A stretch of DNA of 24,498 bases from assembly GCA_036788095.1 (NCBI GenBank), contig DAIQOA010000051.1, forward strand, positions 1 through 24,498, written 5' to 3'. Each line of letters starts with the position of its first letter. The stretch's first letter is position 1. This DNA is from Anaerohabitans sp036788095. Lineage in GTDB: Bacteria; Zhuqueibacterota; Zhuqueibacteria; Residuimicrobiales; Residuimicrobiaceae. The position numbers and the translations under genes are program-made. Of this stretch, positions 8,034 through 17,600 are shown piece after piece. The notes below the pieces were generated by a model, which was given only the letters and a program-made list of their open reading frames with translations, was not told the DNA's origin and searched no databases.

Positions 8034-10456
8034 CCGATCAGAAACGGCCGCCTACCGTCCATCATATTCTGTTCAACGTGCCGCCGTCTGACAACGGGAG
8101 AAATAGCATCATGACCGTAGCCGAGGCTTTGGCCAAAATCAGGACGATCTCCTATCCTCTGGATGGCCCGCCCGTTTGCGCCACTTGCGCAGAAATGCTC
8201 TCCACCCGATTCCCCGGTGTGGTGCTGGAGGGCAAGAAACAGGTTTCTCGTCAAGCGCAGGAAGGCCATTTTCTCATTACCACAGGACAAGGTCTGGAGC
8301 TGCCGAGCGAGACCAATGGCAAGGACAACACCTTTATCAAATTGAATGAATCCGGTTCCGGGGAGCTCTGGTCCAGCAAGCCGTATCATCTGTATGCGCT
8401 GTTGATAGACCTGCTGGAAAACCATGGACAGGATGATGTCAGCCCTTATCGTTCCGGCCTGGTTAAACAAAGGGCTTTTCGCTGGCACCGCAGTACCTAT
8501 GACCATTTTCTCAATCAGGGTGGCCGACTGATTCGATGTTTCGACCCTGAGCAATATCTGCGTGAACTCGCCCGCCTGGGCTTCACCCATGTGGAGGCGA
8601 ACGGCCTGGCTTTTCCCATGGCGCTAGAGTCCGGTCCGCGCGGCGAAATCTATCCTATGTTTTACACCTACTGCCCGGCGCTGGACCAGTTCGTCTACAG
8701 TGATCTGAACAAGGGCATCTACCCCTATTATTATCTGTCGGCCAATTTGTGCCGGTTGAAAGAGAACGCTCGCCTGGCTCTCAAATACGGCCTGGTGCCG
8801 GGACTGCTCTGTTTCGAACCGCGATCCGTGCCTGAAGAGCTATTCGACCGTTATCCCATGCTGCGGGGCGCGCGGGTTGATCACCCTTTTCGCAGTTTTA
8901 AGCCGCGCTACACCCTTTCCACCGTTCACCCGCAAGTGCGCGCGCATTATGCGGAGATGATGCGCAAACTGATGCGGGAAATTCCACAGCTGGGCTACAT
9001 CGATATCTGGACCAACGACAGCGGCGCCGGTTTCGAGCACACAAAATCGCTCTATGTGGGCCGCAACGGTGGCGCTTATCTCATTCGCGAATGGAAGGAT
9101 GATGAACTGATCGCGCGGTTGGCCGGCGAAAACATCCTCCAATTCTTCAAGACCCTGCGCGATGCCGCCTCCGAGATCAATCCTGATTTTCGCGTCATCA
9201 CCCGAATGGAATCTTTTTACGGCGAGCATGAGACCGTTTGGCAGGGTCTGGGTGACCGCATCGACGTGGAGACCAACTCACTCTTTGCCGTGGGCTGGCA
9301 GCTGCAATATAATCATCCCCGTTACCCGGAGATCGAGGGGGTCAGCGGCGGTTCCATTTATCAGCACATCGTCGATCCGCGCGAGCGGGCGCCATTGGAG
9401 GACTTGATCAGGCGAAATGCGCTCGCCCATTTTAATTTTTCCTGCGGCACGTTCGTTCTCTTTGAACCGCTTTTGGGAATCCCCTATCCTCGGTTGACCT
9501 ATCACAAGATCAAGGTTATGCAGGAGGCCGGACTCGATTGCCTGGCGCATCAGGGCGGCATCGCGCCGCCCAATCTTGTTCCCTTTAACATCAATCTGGA
9601 AATCCTGGCCGGCTTTGCGGCCGATCCTTTCATGGATTTACCAACGAACTTGATCCGCTGCGCCAAACGATGGGCCGGGGAGGCTGATTATCAGACTTTG
9701 CTGTCTGCCTGGGAGCTGACCGAAGAGGCCGTGCTCAGCTTTCCGCTGTCCATCGGTCTGTATGCCACCTTTGGCTTTACCTGGTTTCGCTTGTGGCAAA
9801 GGCCATTTATCCCCAACCTGGCCGCCATCAGCGATCAGGACCGCGCCTACTATGAAGACTATATCTGCACCACGCCGCATAATCCCAACAACATCGATCT
9901 ATCCAAGGACGTTCTATTCGATCTGATTAGTCCTGAACGCTGTGAAGCGGACCTGCAACGGATGGATGCCAACACCTGGAAGCCCCTGGATCAGGCCATC
10001 GCCCTGTTGGGCGAAAAACTGAACACCCAACTGGCGGAGATGGACGCGAACCATGTGGTGTATGATCAGTGGATCCGGTTGCGCGCACTCCGCTGCTGGT
10101 TGCGAACCCAGCACAGCGTTCTGGCCTGGGTGGCAGGCGTGCATGGTTATCTTGATGCCCAAGACGCGGCGGAGAAACTACGCTATCGTCAAATGATTCG
10201 CTTGATGATGGAACGGGAGATTGAAAATTCCAGGGATTTATACGAGCTGTGGCGGACCGCCAAAGTGGACTTTATGGCTGTGGCCGACCAGGGCGAGACG
10301 CCGTTAATCCATGGCAAACGGTTCGGTGATAATCTTCTCCGACGCATTCAGCTCATGCAGGCGCACATGGAAGATGAGCCTGACATCGAATCGGATTATA
10401 TGATAAAAATGTCTGCTCGAATGCTGGGCCGGTTTGATCTGAATCGAGTTTATTAA
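8030..10456 (+). CDS. Unassigned glycoside-hydrolase-like protein (GH20/GH67-type N-domain plus TIM barrel)
   Basis: This 808-residue protein is not one I can place in a named family. Residues about 45-145 resemble the small alpha/beta domain that precedes the barrel in GH20, GH67 and GH115 enzymes, with 'GHFLITTGQGLELPSE' and 'SKPYHLYALLIDLLENHG'. From about 165 a TIM-barrel-like pattern follows: 'LARLGFTHVEANGLAF', then 'IDIWTNDSGAGF' (Asp330) after a beta strand, then 'RVITRMESFYGEHE' (Glu394). These acidic residues are candidates for catalysis. The last 200 residues are helical. No signal peptide is seen. The ATG at 8030 overlaps the previous stop and lacks a nearby Shine-Dalgarno site. 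A second ATG at 8111 has GGGAG about ten bases upstream and is a real alternative, giving 781 residues. Operon position argues for a role in the same glycan pathway. Confidence 0.6.
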   Translation: MTDQKRPPTVHHILFNVPPSDNGRNSIMTVAEALAKIRTISYPLDGPPVCATCAEMLSTRFPGVVLEGKKQVSRQAQEGHFLITTGQGLELPSETNGKDNTFIKLNESGSGELWSSKPYHLYALLIDLLENHGQDDVSPYRSGLVKQRAFRWHRSTYDHFLNQGGRLIRCFDPEQYLRELARLGFTHVEANGLAFPMALESGPRGEIYPMFYTYCPALDQFVYSDLNKGIYPYYYLSANLCRLKENARLALKYGLVPGLLCFEPRSVPEELFDRYPMLRGARVDHPFRSFKPRYTLSTVHPQVRAHYAEMMRKLMREIPQLGYIDIWTNDSGAGFEHTKSLYVGRNGGAYLIREWKDDELIARLAGENILQFFKTLRDAASEINPDFRVITRMESFYGEHETVWQGLGDRIDVETNSLFAVGWQLQYNHPRYPEIEGVSGGSIYQHIVDPRERAPLEDLIRRNALAHFNFSCGTFVLFEPLLGIPYPRLTYHKIKVMQEAGLDCLAHQGGIAPPNLVPFNINLEILAGFAADPFMDLPTNLIRCAKRWAGEADYQTLLSAWELTEEAVLSFPLSIGLYATFGFTWFRLWQRPFIPNLAAISDQDRAYYEDYICTTPHNPNNIDLSKDVLFDLISPERCEADLQRMDANTWKPLDQAIALLGEKLNTQLAEMDANHVVYDQWIRLRALRCWLRTQHSVLAWVAGVHGYLDAQDAAEKLRYRQMIRLMMEREIENSRDLYELWRTAKVDFMAVADQGETPLIHGKRFGDNLLRRIQLMQAHMEDEPDIESDYMIKMSARMLGRFDLNRVY

Positions 10457-10517
10457 AGAGGCTTCAGTAAAAAGAGCTGTTCCAGATTTCGCGGTGTTTT
10501 TAAGGAGGTAAGAAAAA

Positions 10518-11324
10518 ATGCTCGACATTGCCATTGTAACGGACGAGATCGCTCTGGATATTCGTACGGCCATCGCCGAGGGACGAAAGATGGGCGTTCG
10601 CAAATATGAGTTGCGCTGTATCGGCAGCTATGAGAAACGGGTGCCGTTTGTTGATCCCGAGGATTATCGTTATCTTTTAGAACTGGTGCAAAAAGGAGAG
10701 ATCGAGATCACCGCTCTTTCTCCCGGCACTTTTAAAGTCAAGCCGTCGGATCAGGCCGCGGTGCAGTATGCCCTGGAACAGACGTTGCCCAAAACCATGG
10801 TCATGGCAAAAGAGTTGCGGGCTCCGGTGATCATCAGTTTTGGCTTTCTTCGTGACGACAGCAGGGAAGAGGTGGTGGTCGATCTGATGCGCCAGACCGC
10901 GGACCTGGTCCAACCCGCGGGATTGGTCGTCGCCATTGAAAACGAACCCGGCTTTTTTTGCGATTCCGGACAAACGACCGCCCGTCTGCTGGCCGCTGCC
11001 GGCCGCGCCAATCTGGGCGCTAACTGGGATCCGGCCAACGCCATCGGAACCGGCGAGATTCCGTTTCCGGTGGGCTATGAAGCCCTCAGGCCGCACATCC
11101 GCAATGTGCATGTAAAAGATGCGATTATTGACGCACGTCAAGGCTGCAAGCTGCTGGGCGAAGGCGGGGTGAACTGGGCCGGCCAGATCGCCGCACTGCA
11201 GCGGGATGCGTTGGTCGCACACGTGACGTTGGAAACCCATTACACGCCGCTGCTAGAGTCCACACAATTTTGCCATCGCCGTCTGGTTTCGCTGCTGGCT
11301 ATGGCGAAGGAGTGGAATGTATGA
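10518..11324 (+). CDS. Sugar phosphate isomerase/epimerase family protein (xylose-isomerase-like TIM barrel)
   Basis: This 268-residue protein has the metal-dependent TIM barrel shared by xylose isomerase, IolE and AP endonuclease 2. The expected metal ligands are spaced as in the family: Glu141 ('AIENEPG'), Asp171 ('GANWDPANA'), His198 ('RNVHVKD') and Glu239 ('HVTLETHY'). The start at 10518 has a very good ribosome-binding site, AAGGAGG (10502-10508), nine bases upstream. It ends in an ATGA overlap with the UroD-like gene, so the two are probably made in fixed ratio. Family members isomerise or epimerise keto sugars and inosoles, and some cleave 3-keto-glycosides by beta-elimination. The substrate here cannot be told, but the neighbouring oxidoreductase and glycosidases fit a sugar derivative. 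It has no leader and is presumably cytoplasmic, unlike its exported-looking paralogue at 13722. Confidence 0.87.
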   Translation: MLDIAIVTDEIALDIRTAIAEGRKMGVRKYELRCIGSYEKRVPFVDPEDYRYLLELVQKGEIEITALSPGTFKVKPSDQAAVQYALEQTLPKTMVMAKELRAPVIISFGFLRDDSREEVVVDLMRQTADLVQPAGLVVAIENEPGFFCDSGQTTARLLAAAGRANLGANWDPANAIGTGEIPFPVGYEALRPHIRNVHVKDAIIDARQGCKLLGEGGVNWAGQIAALQRDALVAHVTLETHYTPLLESTQFCHRRLVSLLAMAKEWNV

Positions 11325-12478
11325 ACGCTAAAGAGAGGCTGTTGACCGCCCTGGCGAAAGGGGTTCCTGACCATCTCCCCGTGACCACCCATCATGTGAT
11401 GCCCTTTTTCCTCGATCAGCATATGGGCGGGATCACCTACGATGCCTTTTTTGATCACTTCGGCCTGGATCCGATCCGTTGGTTGGAACTGCTCAAACCG
11501 GACTCCGGCAAGGGGCAGTACTATGATCCGACGCAGCCGGAGACGGAAATCTACCATTCTCGCCGCATCATCACAGATCACTGGCGCATCGAAAGAGAGC
11601 TGGTCAACGATCCGACCTATCGCACCGAACGCTACACGATTATCACTCCCAAAGGGAAGCTCACCACAGTGCTGCAGTCGAACGACTATACCACCTGGGT
11701 GGCGGAACGTTTGGTGAAAAACAAACGCGAGATCGATTGGATCGAGGCGTATTCTCCTTCTCCGCTCTGTGATGTCGACAAGGTCAACGCTGAGGCGGCG
11801 CGGTTCGGCGATCGCGGGCTGGTGCGCTCGCATTTTATCTGTTTTGATCTGTTCGGTCAACCGGGCACCTGGCAGGATGCCTCCTGTCTGTTCGGCATCG
11901 ATCAACTGATCATGGAGACCTATGACGATCCGCAATGGGTGCATCAATTCCTCACCATCCTGCAGCGGCGCAAGCTGGATTTCGCCCGCTCATTGCAGGG
12001 CGCGCATCTGGATCTGCTGGAGCTGGGAGGGGGCGACGCCTCATCCACCGTCATTTCCCCCAAAGTGTTCGACACCTTTGTGGCGCCCTACGATGCGCCT
12101 ATCATCGCCGCTGCGCACCAAGCCGGACAGCGGGTGGTCTATCACACCTGCGGCGGCATGATGCCGTTGCTCGAAATGATCGCCGCCATGAAGCCCGATG
12201 CCATGGAGACGTTCACCCCGGTTGATATGGGCGGCGATGTGCGCCTGGCAGAGGCCAAACAACGTATCGGCGATAAGGTTTGCATGATCGGCGGATTCGA
12301 TCAATTTCATTATTTTAAAGGCTGCACGCCGCAGCAGACCCGCGAGGAAGTCCGTCGCTGTTTCAACGAAGCGGGCGGCAACGGCGGCTTTATCCTCAGC
12401 CCCTCGGACCATTTCTTTGATGCCGATCTGCCGCTGTTGCAGGCGTTTGCGGATGAAGGGAAAAACTGCCGCTATTAA
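11321..12478 (+). CDS. Uroporphyrinogen decarboxylase (UroD/MtaA/CmuA) family protein
   Basis: This 385-residue protein starts 'MNAKERLLTALAKGVPDHLPV', a typical opening of the methyltransferase-type UroD branch, and has the same TIM-barrel fold. In MtaA-like enzymes zinc is bound by an HxC pair and a later cysteine. Here 'YHTCGG' supplies His275 and Cys277, but the late 'ILSPxCG'-type motif reads 'ILSPSDHFF', with Asp363 and His364 at or near the expected cysteine. The ATG at 11321 overlaps the previous stop and has GAAGGAG (11306-11312) eight bases upstream, so I prefer it over an upstream in-frame start. No corrinoid-binding or haem-synthesis gene is nearby. In this sugar locus the likely roles are a methyl-transfer or lyase step on a sugar derivative rather than porphyrin synthesis. 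The function remains open. Confidence 0.85.
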   Translation: MNAKERLLTALAKGVPDHLPVTTHHVMPFFLDQHMGGITYDAFFDHFGLDPIRWLELLKPDSGKGQYYDPTQPETEIYHSRRIITDHWRIERELVNDPTYRTERYTIITPKGKLTTVLQSNDYTTWVAERLVKNKREIDWIEAYSPSPLCDVDKVNAEAARFGDRGLVRSHFICFDLFGQPGTWQDASCLFGIDQLIMETYDDPQWVHQFLTILQRRKLDFARSLQGAHLDLLELGGGDASSTVISPKVFDTFVAPYDAPIIAAAHQAGQRVVYHTCGGMMPLLEMIAAMKPDAMETFTPVDMGGDVRLAEAKQRIGDKVCMIGGFDQFHYFKGCTPQQTREEVRRCFNEAGGNGGFILSPSDHFFDADLPLLQAFADEGKNCRY

Positions 12479-12539
12479 GATCACGCCGGCTTGACGCCGG
12501 TCATTCCTCATGCCGTGACATTAAAAAGGAAACCAGATT

Positions 12540-13703
12540 ATGGCGTTGCAGATCATCCAGTTTTCCAACCAGAGCAAGGAAGATAAACAATGGTTGAAAA
12601 AGTTCATCGATTTTCATTGGCAGCACTATGCGGCGGATCCGGCCTATGTGCCCCTGCTGGATTATGAGTATACGGGTTTTGGATTGTTGGGCATCGTCGG
12701 TTTTTTTGAAAGCAAGAATTTACTTTTCAAACACGCGGAAATGCGCTTTTTCCTTGCATTGGAAGGAGACACGGTTGTCGGCAGGTGCAATGCCTTTGTC
12801 AATCACCATCATAACGAACATTGGCATGATCAAGTGGGCTTCTTCGGCCAGTTTGAAACCATCGATGACCAATCGGTCGCTGATGCCCTGATCAACGCCG
12901 CCGCCGGTTGGCTAAAAAGCAAAGGCATGACTCATATACGGGGACCGCAGAACCTGCCGGTAAACGAGGCGACGCCGGGGTGTCTGATTCAAGGCTTTGA
13001 GACGCAACCGGTGGTGTATTATCATTACAACAAACCTTATTATGAACAGATGCTGCGTACTGCCGGCCTGGAATGCGTGAAAAAGGTTAAATCCTGGGAG
13101 GTGCCGGTCAACCGCCCCATGGAGGAACAGCTGGATCGAGTGGCGCACAAAGTCATCGAGCGATATGGAGTGACCATCGAGAAATGGGGCGAACGGCCGC
13201 TATCGGTGCGCAAACAGGAGATGCTCGAGGTTTATAACGATGCTTGGAACGACAATTGGGGTTTTGTTCCTTTTACCAAAGAGGAATTGGAAAAGAACGT
13301 GGATGATCTGCAGTTGATCATGGATAAAGGACTGTTCATTTTTCTCTATGTCCGCGGTGAACTGGCGGCTTTCTTCGGCGGTGTGCCCAATATTTTTGAA
13401 AAAATGGCGCCCCTGGCCTGTTGCCGGCGGTTTGAATTGCTGCGCGCTCTGCGCATGCTGCTCGGCAAAGGCCGCTTCCGCGGCTTTCGCCTGGGATACA
13501 TGGGTGTGAAACGCCGTTTTCGACGCCTGGGACTGGACGGAGTCATGCTCTGGCAACAAAAGCTTTATTCGCAACAAAAAGGATACGAGTATTGCGATTT
13601 TGGCTGGGTGCTGGAGGACAATGTATTAGTGATACGCGTCGGCGAGCAGATCGGCGGCGCCCAGGTATCTAAAACTTATGCCATTTTTCAAAAAGAAATC
13701 TAA
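12540..13703 (+). CDS. YghO-like GNAT-fold N-acetyltransferase
   Basis: This 387-residue protein matches the uncharacterised acyltransferase family that includes E. coli YghO. It opens with 'KKFIDFHWQHYAADPAYVPLL', then 'HAEMRFFLALEGDTVVGR' followed by 'HNEHWHDQVGFFGQFETIDD', 'KGMTHIRGPQNLPVNEATPG' and 'PVVYYHYNKPYYEQMLRTAG'. These form an N-terminal GNAT-like half. The C-terminal half repeats a GNAT-like pattern with 'LGYMGVKRRFRRLGLDGVM', which resembles an acetyl-CoA phosphate-binding loop. The ATG at 12540 is preceded by AAAAAGGA (12523-12530). It lies 61 bases after the UroD-like gene and 18 before the next gene, so it is inside the operon. The acyl acceptor is unknown, and there is no clear logical link to sugar breakdown. 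Confidence 0.72.
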   Translation: MALQIIQFSNQSKEDKQWLKKFIDFHWQHYAADPAYVPLLDYEYTGFGLLGIVGFFESKNLLFKHAEMRFFLALEGDTVVGRCNAFVNHHHNEHWHDQVGFFGQFETIDDQSVADALINAAAGWLKSKGMTHIRGPQNLPVNEATPGCLIQGFETQPVVYYHYNKPYYEQMLRTAGLECVKKVKSWEVPVNRPMEEQLDRVAHKVIERYGVTIEKWGERPLSVRKQEMLEVYNDAWNDNWGFVPFTKEELEKNVDDLQLIMDKGLFIFLYVRGELAAFFGGVPNIFEKMAPLACCRRFELLRALRMLLGKGRFRGFRLGYMGVKRRFRRLGLDGVMLWQQKLYSQQKGYEYCDFGWVLEDNVLVIRVGEQIGGAQVSKTYAIFQKEI

Positions 13704-13721
13704 GTCTTCATGGGAGGAATC

Positions 13722-14654
13722 ATGACCTGCAACCGAAGGCGCTTTCTGCAAAGCGGCGCGCTTTTAGCCCTTGGCTCAGGACTGGCCTGCCGCAAAACGG
13801 AAAGACCATGGAACGGCTTTCGCTATGCCATGTGCAATGAGTCGATGCAAGGCATGGCCTGGGAAGACCAGTGCCGCCTGGTCGCAGGAGCGGGTTTTAC
13901 CGGCATTGAGATCGCCCCTTTTACGCTGGTTGAACACGGGGTGGAGGAATTGACATCGGTTCACCGCCGTGAGATGGTTCGGGCGATGCGCAACCATGGT
14001 TTGAGCTGCGCTGGACTGCATTGGTTGCTGGTGGCGCCTCCCGCCGGCCTGCACTGCACAACAGACGACGTAACGGTCCGCAATAGAACCTGGGAGTATG
14101 TTCATCGCCTGATCGATTATTGCAGTGATCTCGGCGGCCAGATCATGGTCTTCGGTTCGCCGAAGCAGCGCAGCGCCAGCGATGCGGGCATCTCCGTGAC
14201 CGAAGCGGTCAAGCGGCTCAGCGACGGATTATCCGGCTGCGCGGATCATGCGGCTAAAAACAAGGTCAAAATATTGCTTGAACCCCTGGACCGGTCGCAG
14301 ACCGATGTGATCAATACCCTGGCACAGGCCCTGGAGGTGGTACACGCAGTCCAGCACCCGGCTATTCAGACTATGTTTGATTTTCATAACACGCCGGATG
14401 AAACCGAACCCCTTGACGCATTGGTGAAAAAATATTATCCCTTCATTCATCATGTTCATGTGCAGGAGATGAACGGAAAGCATCTCGGCACAGGCAGCGC
14501 GGCCAACGAATTTGGCGCTATATTTCAGACCCTCAAAGATCTACGCTATCATCAGTGGATTTCGCTGGAAGTCTTTGATTTTACCCCCGGCGCGAAAACC
14601 ATCGCCGGAGAATCCATTAAAGTCTTGCGCCAGTTGGAATCAAATCTAAGCTGA
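13722..14654 (+). CDS. Sugar phosphate isomerase/epimerase family protein with twin-arginine leader
   Basis: This 310-residue protein opens with 'MTCNRRRFLQSGALLALGSG', a twin-arginine (Tat) export leader with a short hydrophobic stretch. It ends 'GLACRK', which could be a lipoprotein cleavage site with an imperfect lipobox. The rest is a xylose-isomerase-like TIM barrel with the standard metal ligands Glu187 ('LLEPLDR'), Asp220 ('MFDFHN'), His246 ('HHVHVQE') and Glu283 ('SLEVFDF'). It most resembles hydroxypyruvate-isomerase-like members. I chose the ATG at 13722 over 13710 because GGAGG (13713-13717) lies inside the longer version, just upstream of 13722. Export with folded metal cofactor suggests work on a sugar in the periplasm or at the membrane. 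It is followed two bases later by the polymerase gene. Confidence 0.85.
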   Translation: MTCNRRRFLQSGALLALGSGLACRKTERPWNGFRYAMCNESMQGMAWEDQCRLVAGAGFTGIEIAPFTLVEHGVEELTSVHRREMVRAMRNHGLSCAGLHWLLVAPPAGLHCTTDDVTVRNRTWEYVHRLIDYCSDLGGQIMVFGSPKQRSASDAGISVTEAVKRLSDGLSGCADHAAKNKVKILLEPLDRSQTDVINTLAQALEVVHAVQHPAIQTMFDFHNTPDETEPLDALVKKYYPFIHHVHVQEMNGKHLGTGSAANEFGAIFQTLKDLRYHQWISLEVFDFTPGAKTIAGESIKVLRQLESNLS

Positions 14655-14656
14655 CC

Positions 14657-17600
14657 ATGCAAGGGTTTGTCCCACTACACGTTCATTCCCACTATAGCTT
14701 TTGTCGAGGTGCGAATTCTATTCGTGACCTCTGCCGCCATGCCAGGTACTGCGGTCATGGTCATTTGGCCCTGACCGACACCAACGGCCTATATGGTTGG
14801 GGCTGGTTTTTGCAGGAGGCGCGCAGCTGTGGTCTGCAGCCGCTGATTGGATCGTACCTGAGCGACCAGCAGTGTGCGGTGGTCGCCATTGCCAAGAACG
14901 GGTCCGGCTATGCACGGCTGTGTCGGCTGATCACCCAGTTGCATGGCGATTCCGGATTTGATCTGACCCGGGCGCTGATAGAGGATCATCAAAACCTGGT
15001 GCTCATTTCGCGCGACCGCGAGTTTCTTAAAGCCATCATCAGCAGCGCTTACCGAACCGATGTGTACGCCGAATTGGTGCCGTATCTTGATCGGGAAGCC
15101 CTGTTGCGGTTTGCCCGGACGGTTCACCTGCCGGTGGTCGCGACCCAGGCGGCCTATTTTATCAGCCCTGAAGACCATTCCACCCACAAATTGCTGCGCG
15201 CTATTGACCTGCAGGCCACCCTGTCCACTTTGCCAAAGGAAGAGGTCGCCAGCGCCTTCGCTTTTATGGATTCACTCGATGCACGGTTTCCGGACTGCCC
15301 GGAAGCGCTTGCCAACACCCTGAAAATCGCCCAACAGTGCACCTTTGATTTAAATTTCCACCAGTCCATATTTCCCGCTTTTCACGGTCCAAATGGTGAA
15401 AGCGCATCCGCTTATCTCGACGAACAGGTTCGCCAGGGCGCCCTATGGCGCTATGGAACGCTCACAGCCGAGATCGCAGCCAGGCTTGAATACGAGTTGG
15501 ATCTGATCAAGCAAAAAGGATTTGCCCCATATTTCCTCGTCGTGGCCGATGCGGTCCGACAAGCGCCGAGAACCTGCGGCCGCGGGTCGGCCGCTTCTAG
15601 CTTGGTGAGTTATTGTCTAGGCATAACCAACGTTGATCCGGTGCGTTGCGATCTTTTTTTCGACCGCTTTCTTAACCCCGGACGAAAGGATCCTCCGGAT
15701 ATTGACGTTGATTTTCCCTGGGATGAACGGGATGATGTTCTGGATTATGTGGTCAGAAAATATGGCAGTTCCTGCGTAGCCATGATCGCCAACCACGTTA
15801 CGTTCAAAGCCCGTTCCGCTGTGCGTGAGATCGCCAAAGTCTATGGCTTGCCGGAAGCGGAGATCAGCGCCATGACCAGCCGAATGTCCAGCTATTGGCA
15901 ACCTGATCAGCTGGAACGCATGATGAGCAGCCATCCGGTTTTTCGCAACATAGAGATCAGGCCGCCCTGGCCCGAGATCATCCGTCAGGCGGAAAAGATC
16001 CGCGGCTTTCCCCGATATCTGTCCATACATTGCGGCGGCACTGTCATCGTTCCAGACGGACTGGATCGTTACGTTCCGGTACAACCGGCGAAAAAGCTTT
16101 TAAAGCCGTACGATCTAAAGGAGGGGGGAGTTCCCCGTCAAGTCGCCCAATTACAGGTTGTGCAATGGGAAAAAGACCAAGCAGAGGATTTGGGGCTGGT
16201 AAAGATGGATCTGCTCGGCAACCGTTCCCTGTCCGTGATCCGGGACGCCATTCGTGCTGTGGCTGCCAACCATAGGGTGGTCATTGATTATGCCACCTGG
16301 GACCCTCTCCAGGACCAAGCCACCCAATCCCTGCTGGCTCGTGGAGATACCATCGGGGTTTTCTATGTGGAATCTCCAGCTATGCGCCAGCTGCAGAAAA
16401 AGACCGGCAAGGGCGATTTCGAGCATTTGATCATTCATAGTTCCATCATTCGACCCGCAGCTAACTTTTATATAAATGAATATATCCGCCGACTAAAAGG
16501 CGGCTTGTACGAACCATTGCATCCTAAACTTGAAGAAGTTTTGCGTGAAACTTTTAGCATTATGGTCTATCAGGAGGATGTTTCAAAAGTGGCCATGGCC
16601 TTGGCCGATTTTGATGCCTCCAGCGCGGACGATTTGCGCAAAGTGGTTGGAAAAAAGCACAACAGAGATAAGCTGGAGGAATATCGCCAAAGATTTTACC
16701 ACAACGCGATGGCCAATCAAGTGCGCCAAGATATCTGCGACAAGATATGGAACATGATTCTCAGCTTTGCAGAGTACAGTTTCTGCAAAGCGCATTCCGC
16801 CTCCTACGCCCAGGTGTCGTTTAAAAGCGCCTATTTGAAGGTTCACTATCCTGCTGAGTTCATGGCTGCTGTCATCTCCAATCAGGGTGGCTATTATTCC
16901 ACCTTTGCTTATATTTCCGAGTCGCGGCGCCTTGGACTGCAAGTGCTGCCCCCGGACATCAATGACAGCGATTTCGCTTACACCGGCAAGGCTCATTCCC
17001 TGCGTGTGGGATTTATGCAGATCAAGGGTATTTCCACGCAAGCCTGGCAAGCCATCATCAAGGCCCGGAAATCAAACGGCCCCTTCAAATCGCTGGATCA
17101 TCTTCTGAAACACGTGGCCCTGCAACCAGCAGACCTGTTCCTGCTCATCAAGGCCGGATGCTTGGACAGCCTGGCAAATGGAGGAGCGCGTGCGGATCTG
17201 CTCTGGCAGGCCTATTACTGGCAATCCCATCACGCAGCCCCAGCCGCTCAGGCTTCGCTTGAACTCTTTGATCAAGAAAACTCCAGTTCACCGATGCCGG
17301 CTAAAACGATTTCCTATAACGAAAAAGAGATGCTGAGGCAGGAGGTGGAGACCCTCGGCTTTCTGATTTCACGCCATCCTTTGACGTTGTATCAGGACCG
17401 GATCGATCGTCTCGCTTATACGCGCGCATGTGACCTGGATCACCATATCAATGAAACCGTACAGACCATCGGCTGGTTAATCACCTATAAATTGATAGCC
17501 ACCAAGAACAAACAGCTGATGGAATTCCTGAGTTTTGAGGATACGACCGCCATTTATGAAACCATCTTTTTTCCCAAAATCTATGAGCGGTTTGCCCATA

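Noticed and set aside
7886..8590. Minus-strand open frame across the junction of the two plus-strand glycosidase-type genes
   Set aside because: The plus-strand genes on both sides have family motifs and an ATGA overlap here. The minus frame has none and no Shine-Dalgarno site.
12485..12501. Small CCGGC-TTGAC-GCCGG hairpin between the UroD-like and acyltransferase genes as a terminator
   Set aside because: Only five base pairs and no T run follows, so it is unlikely to end transcription.
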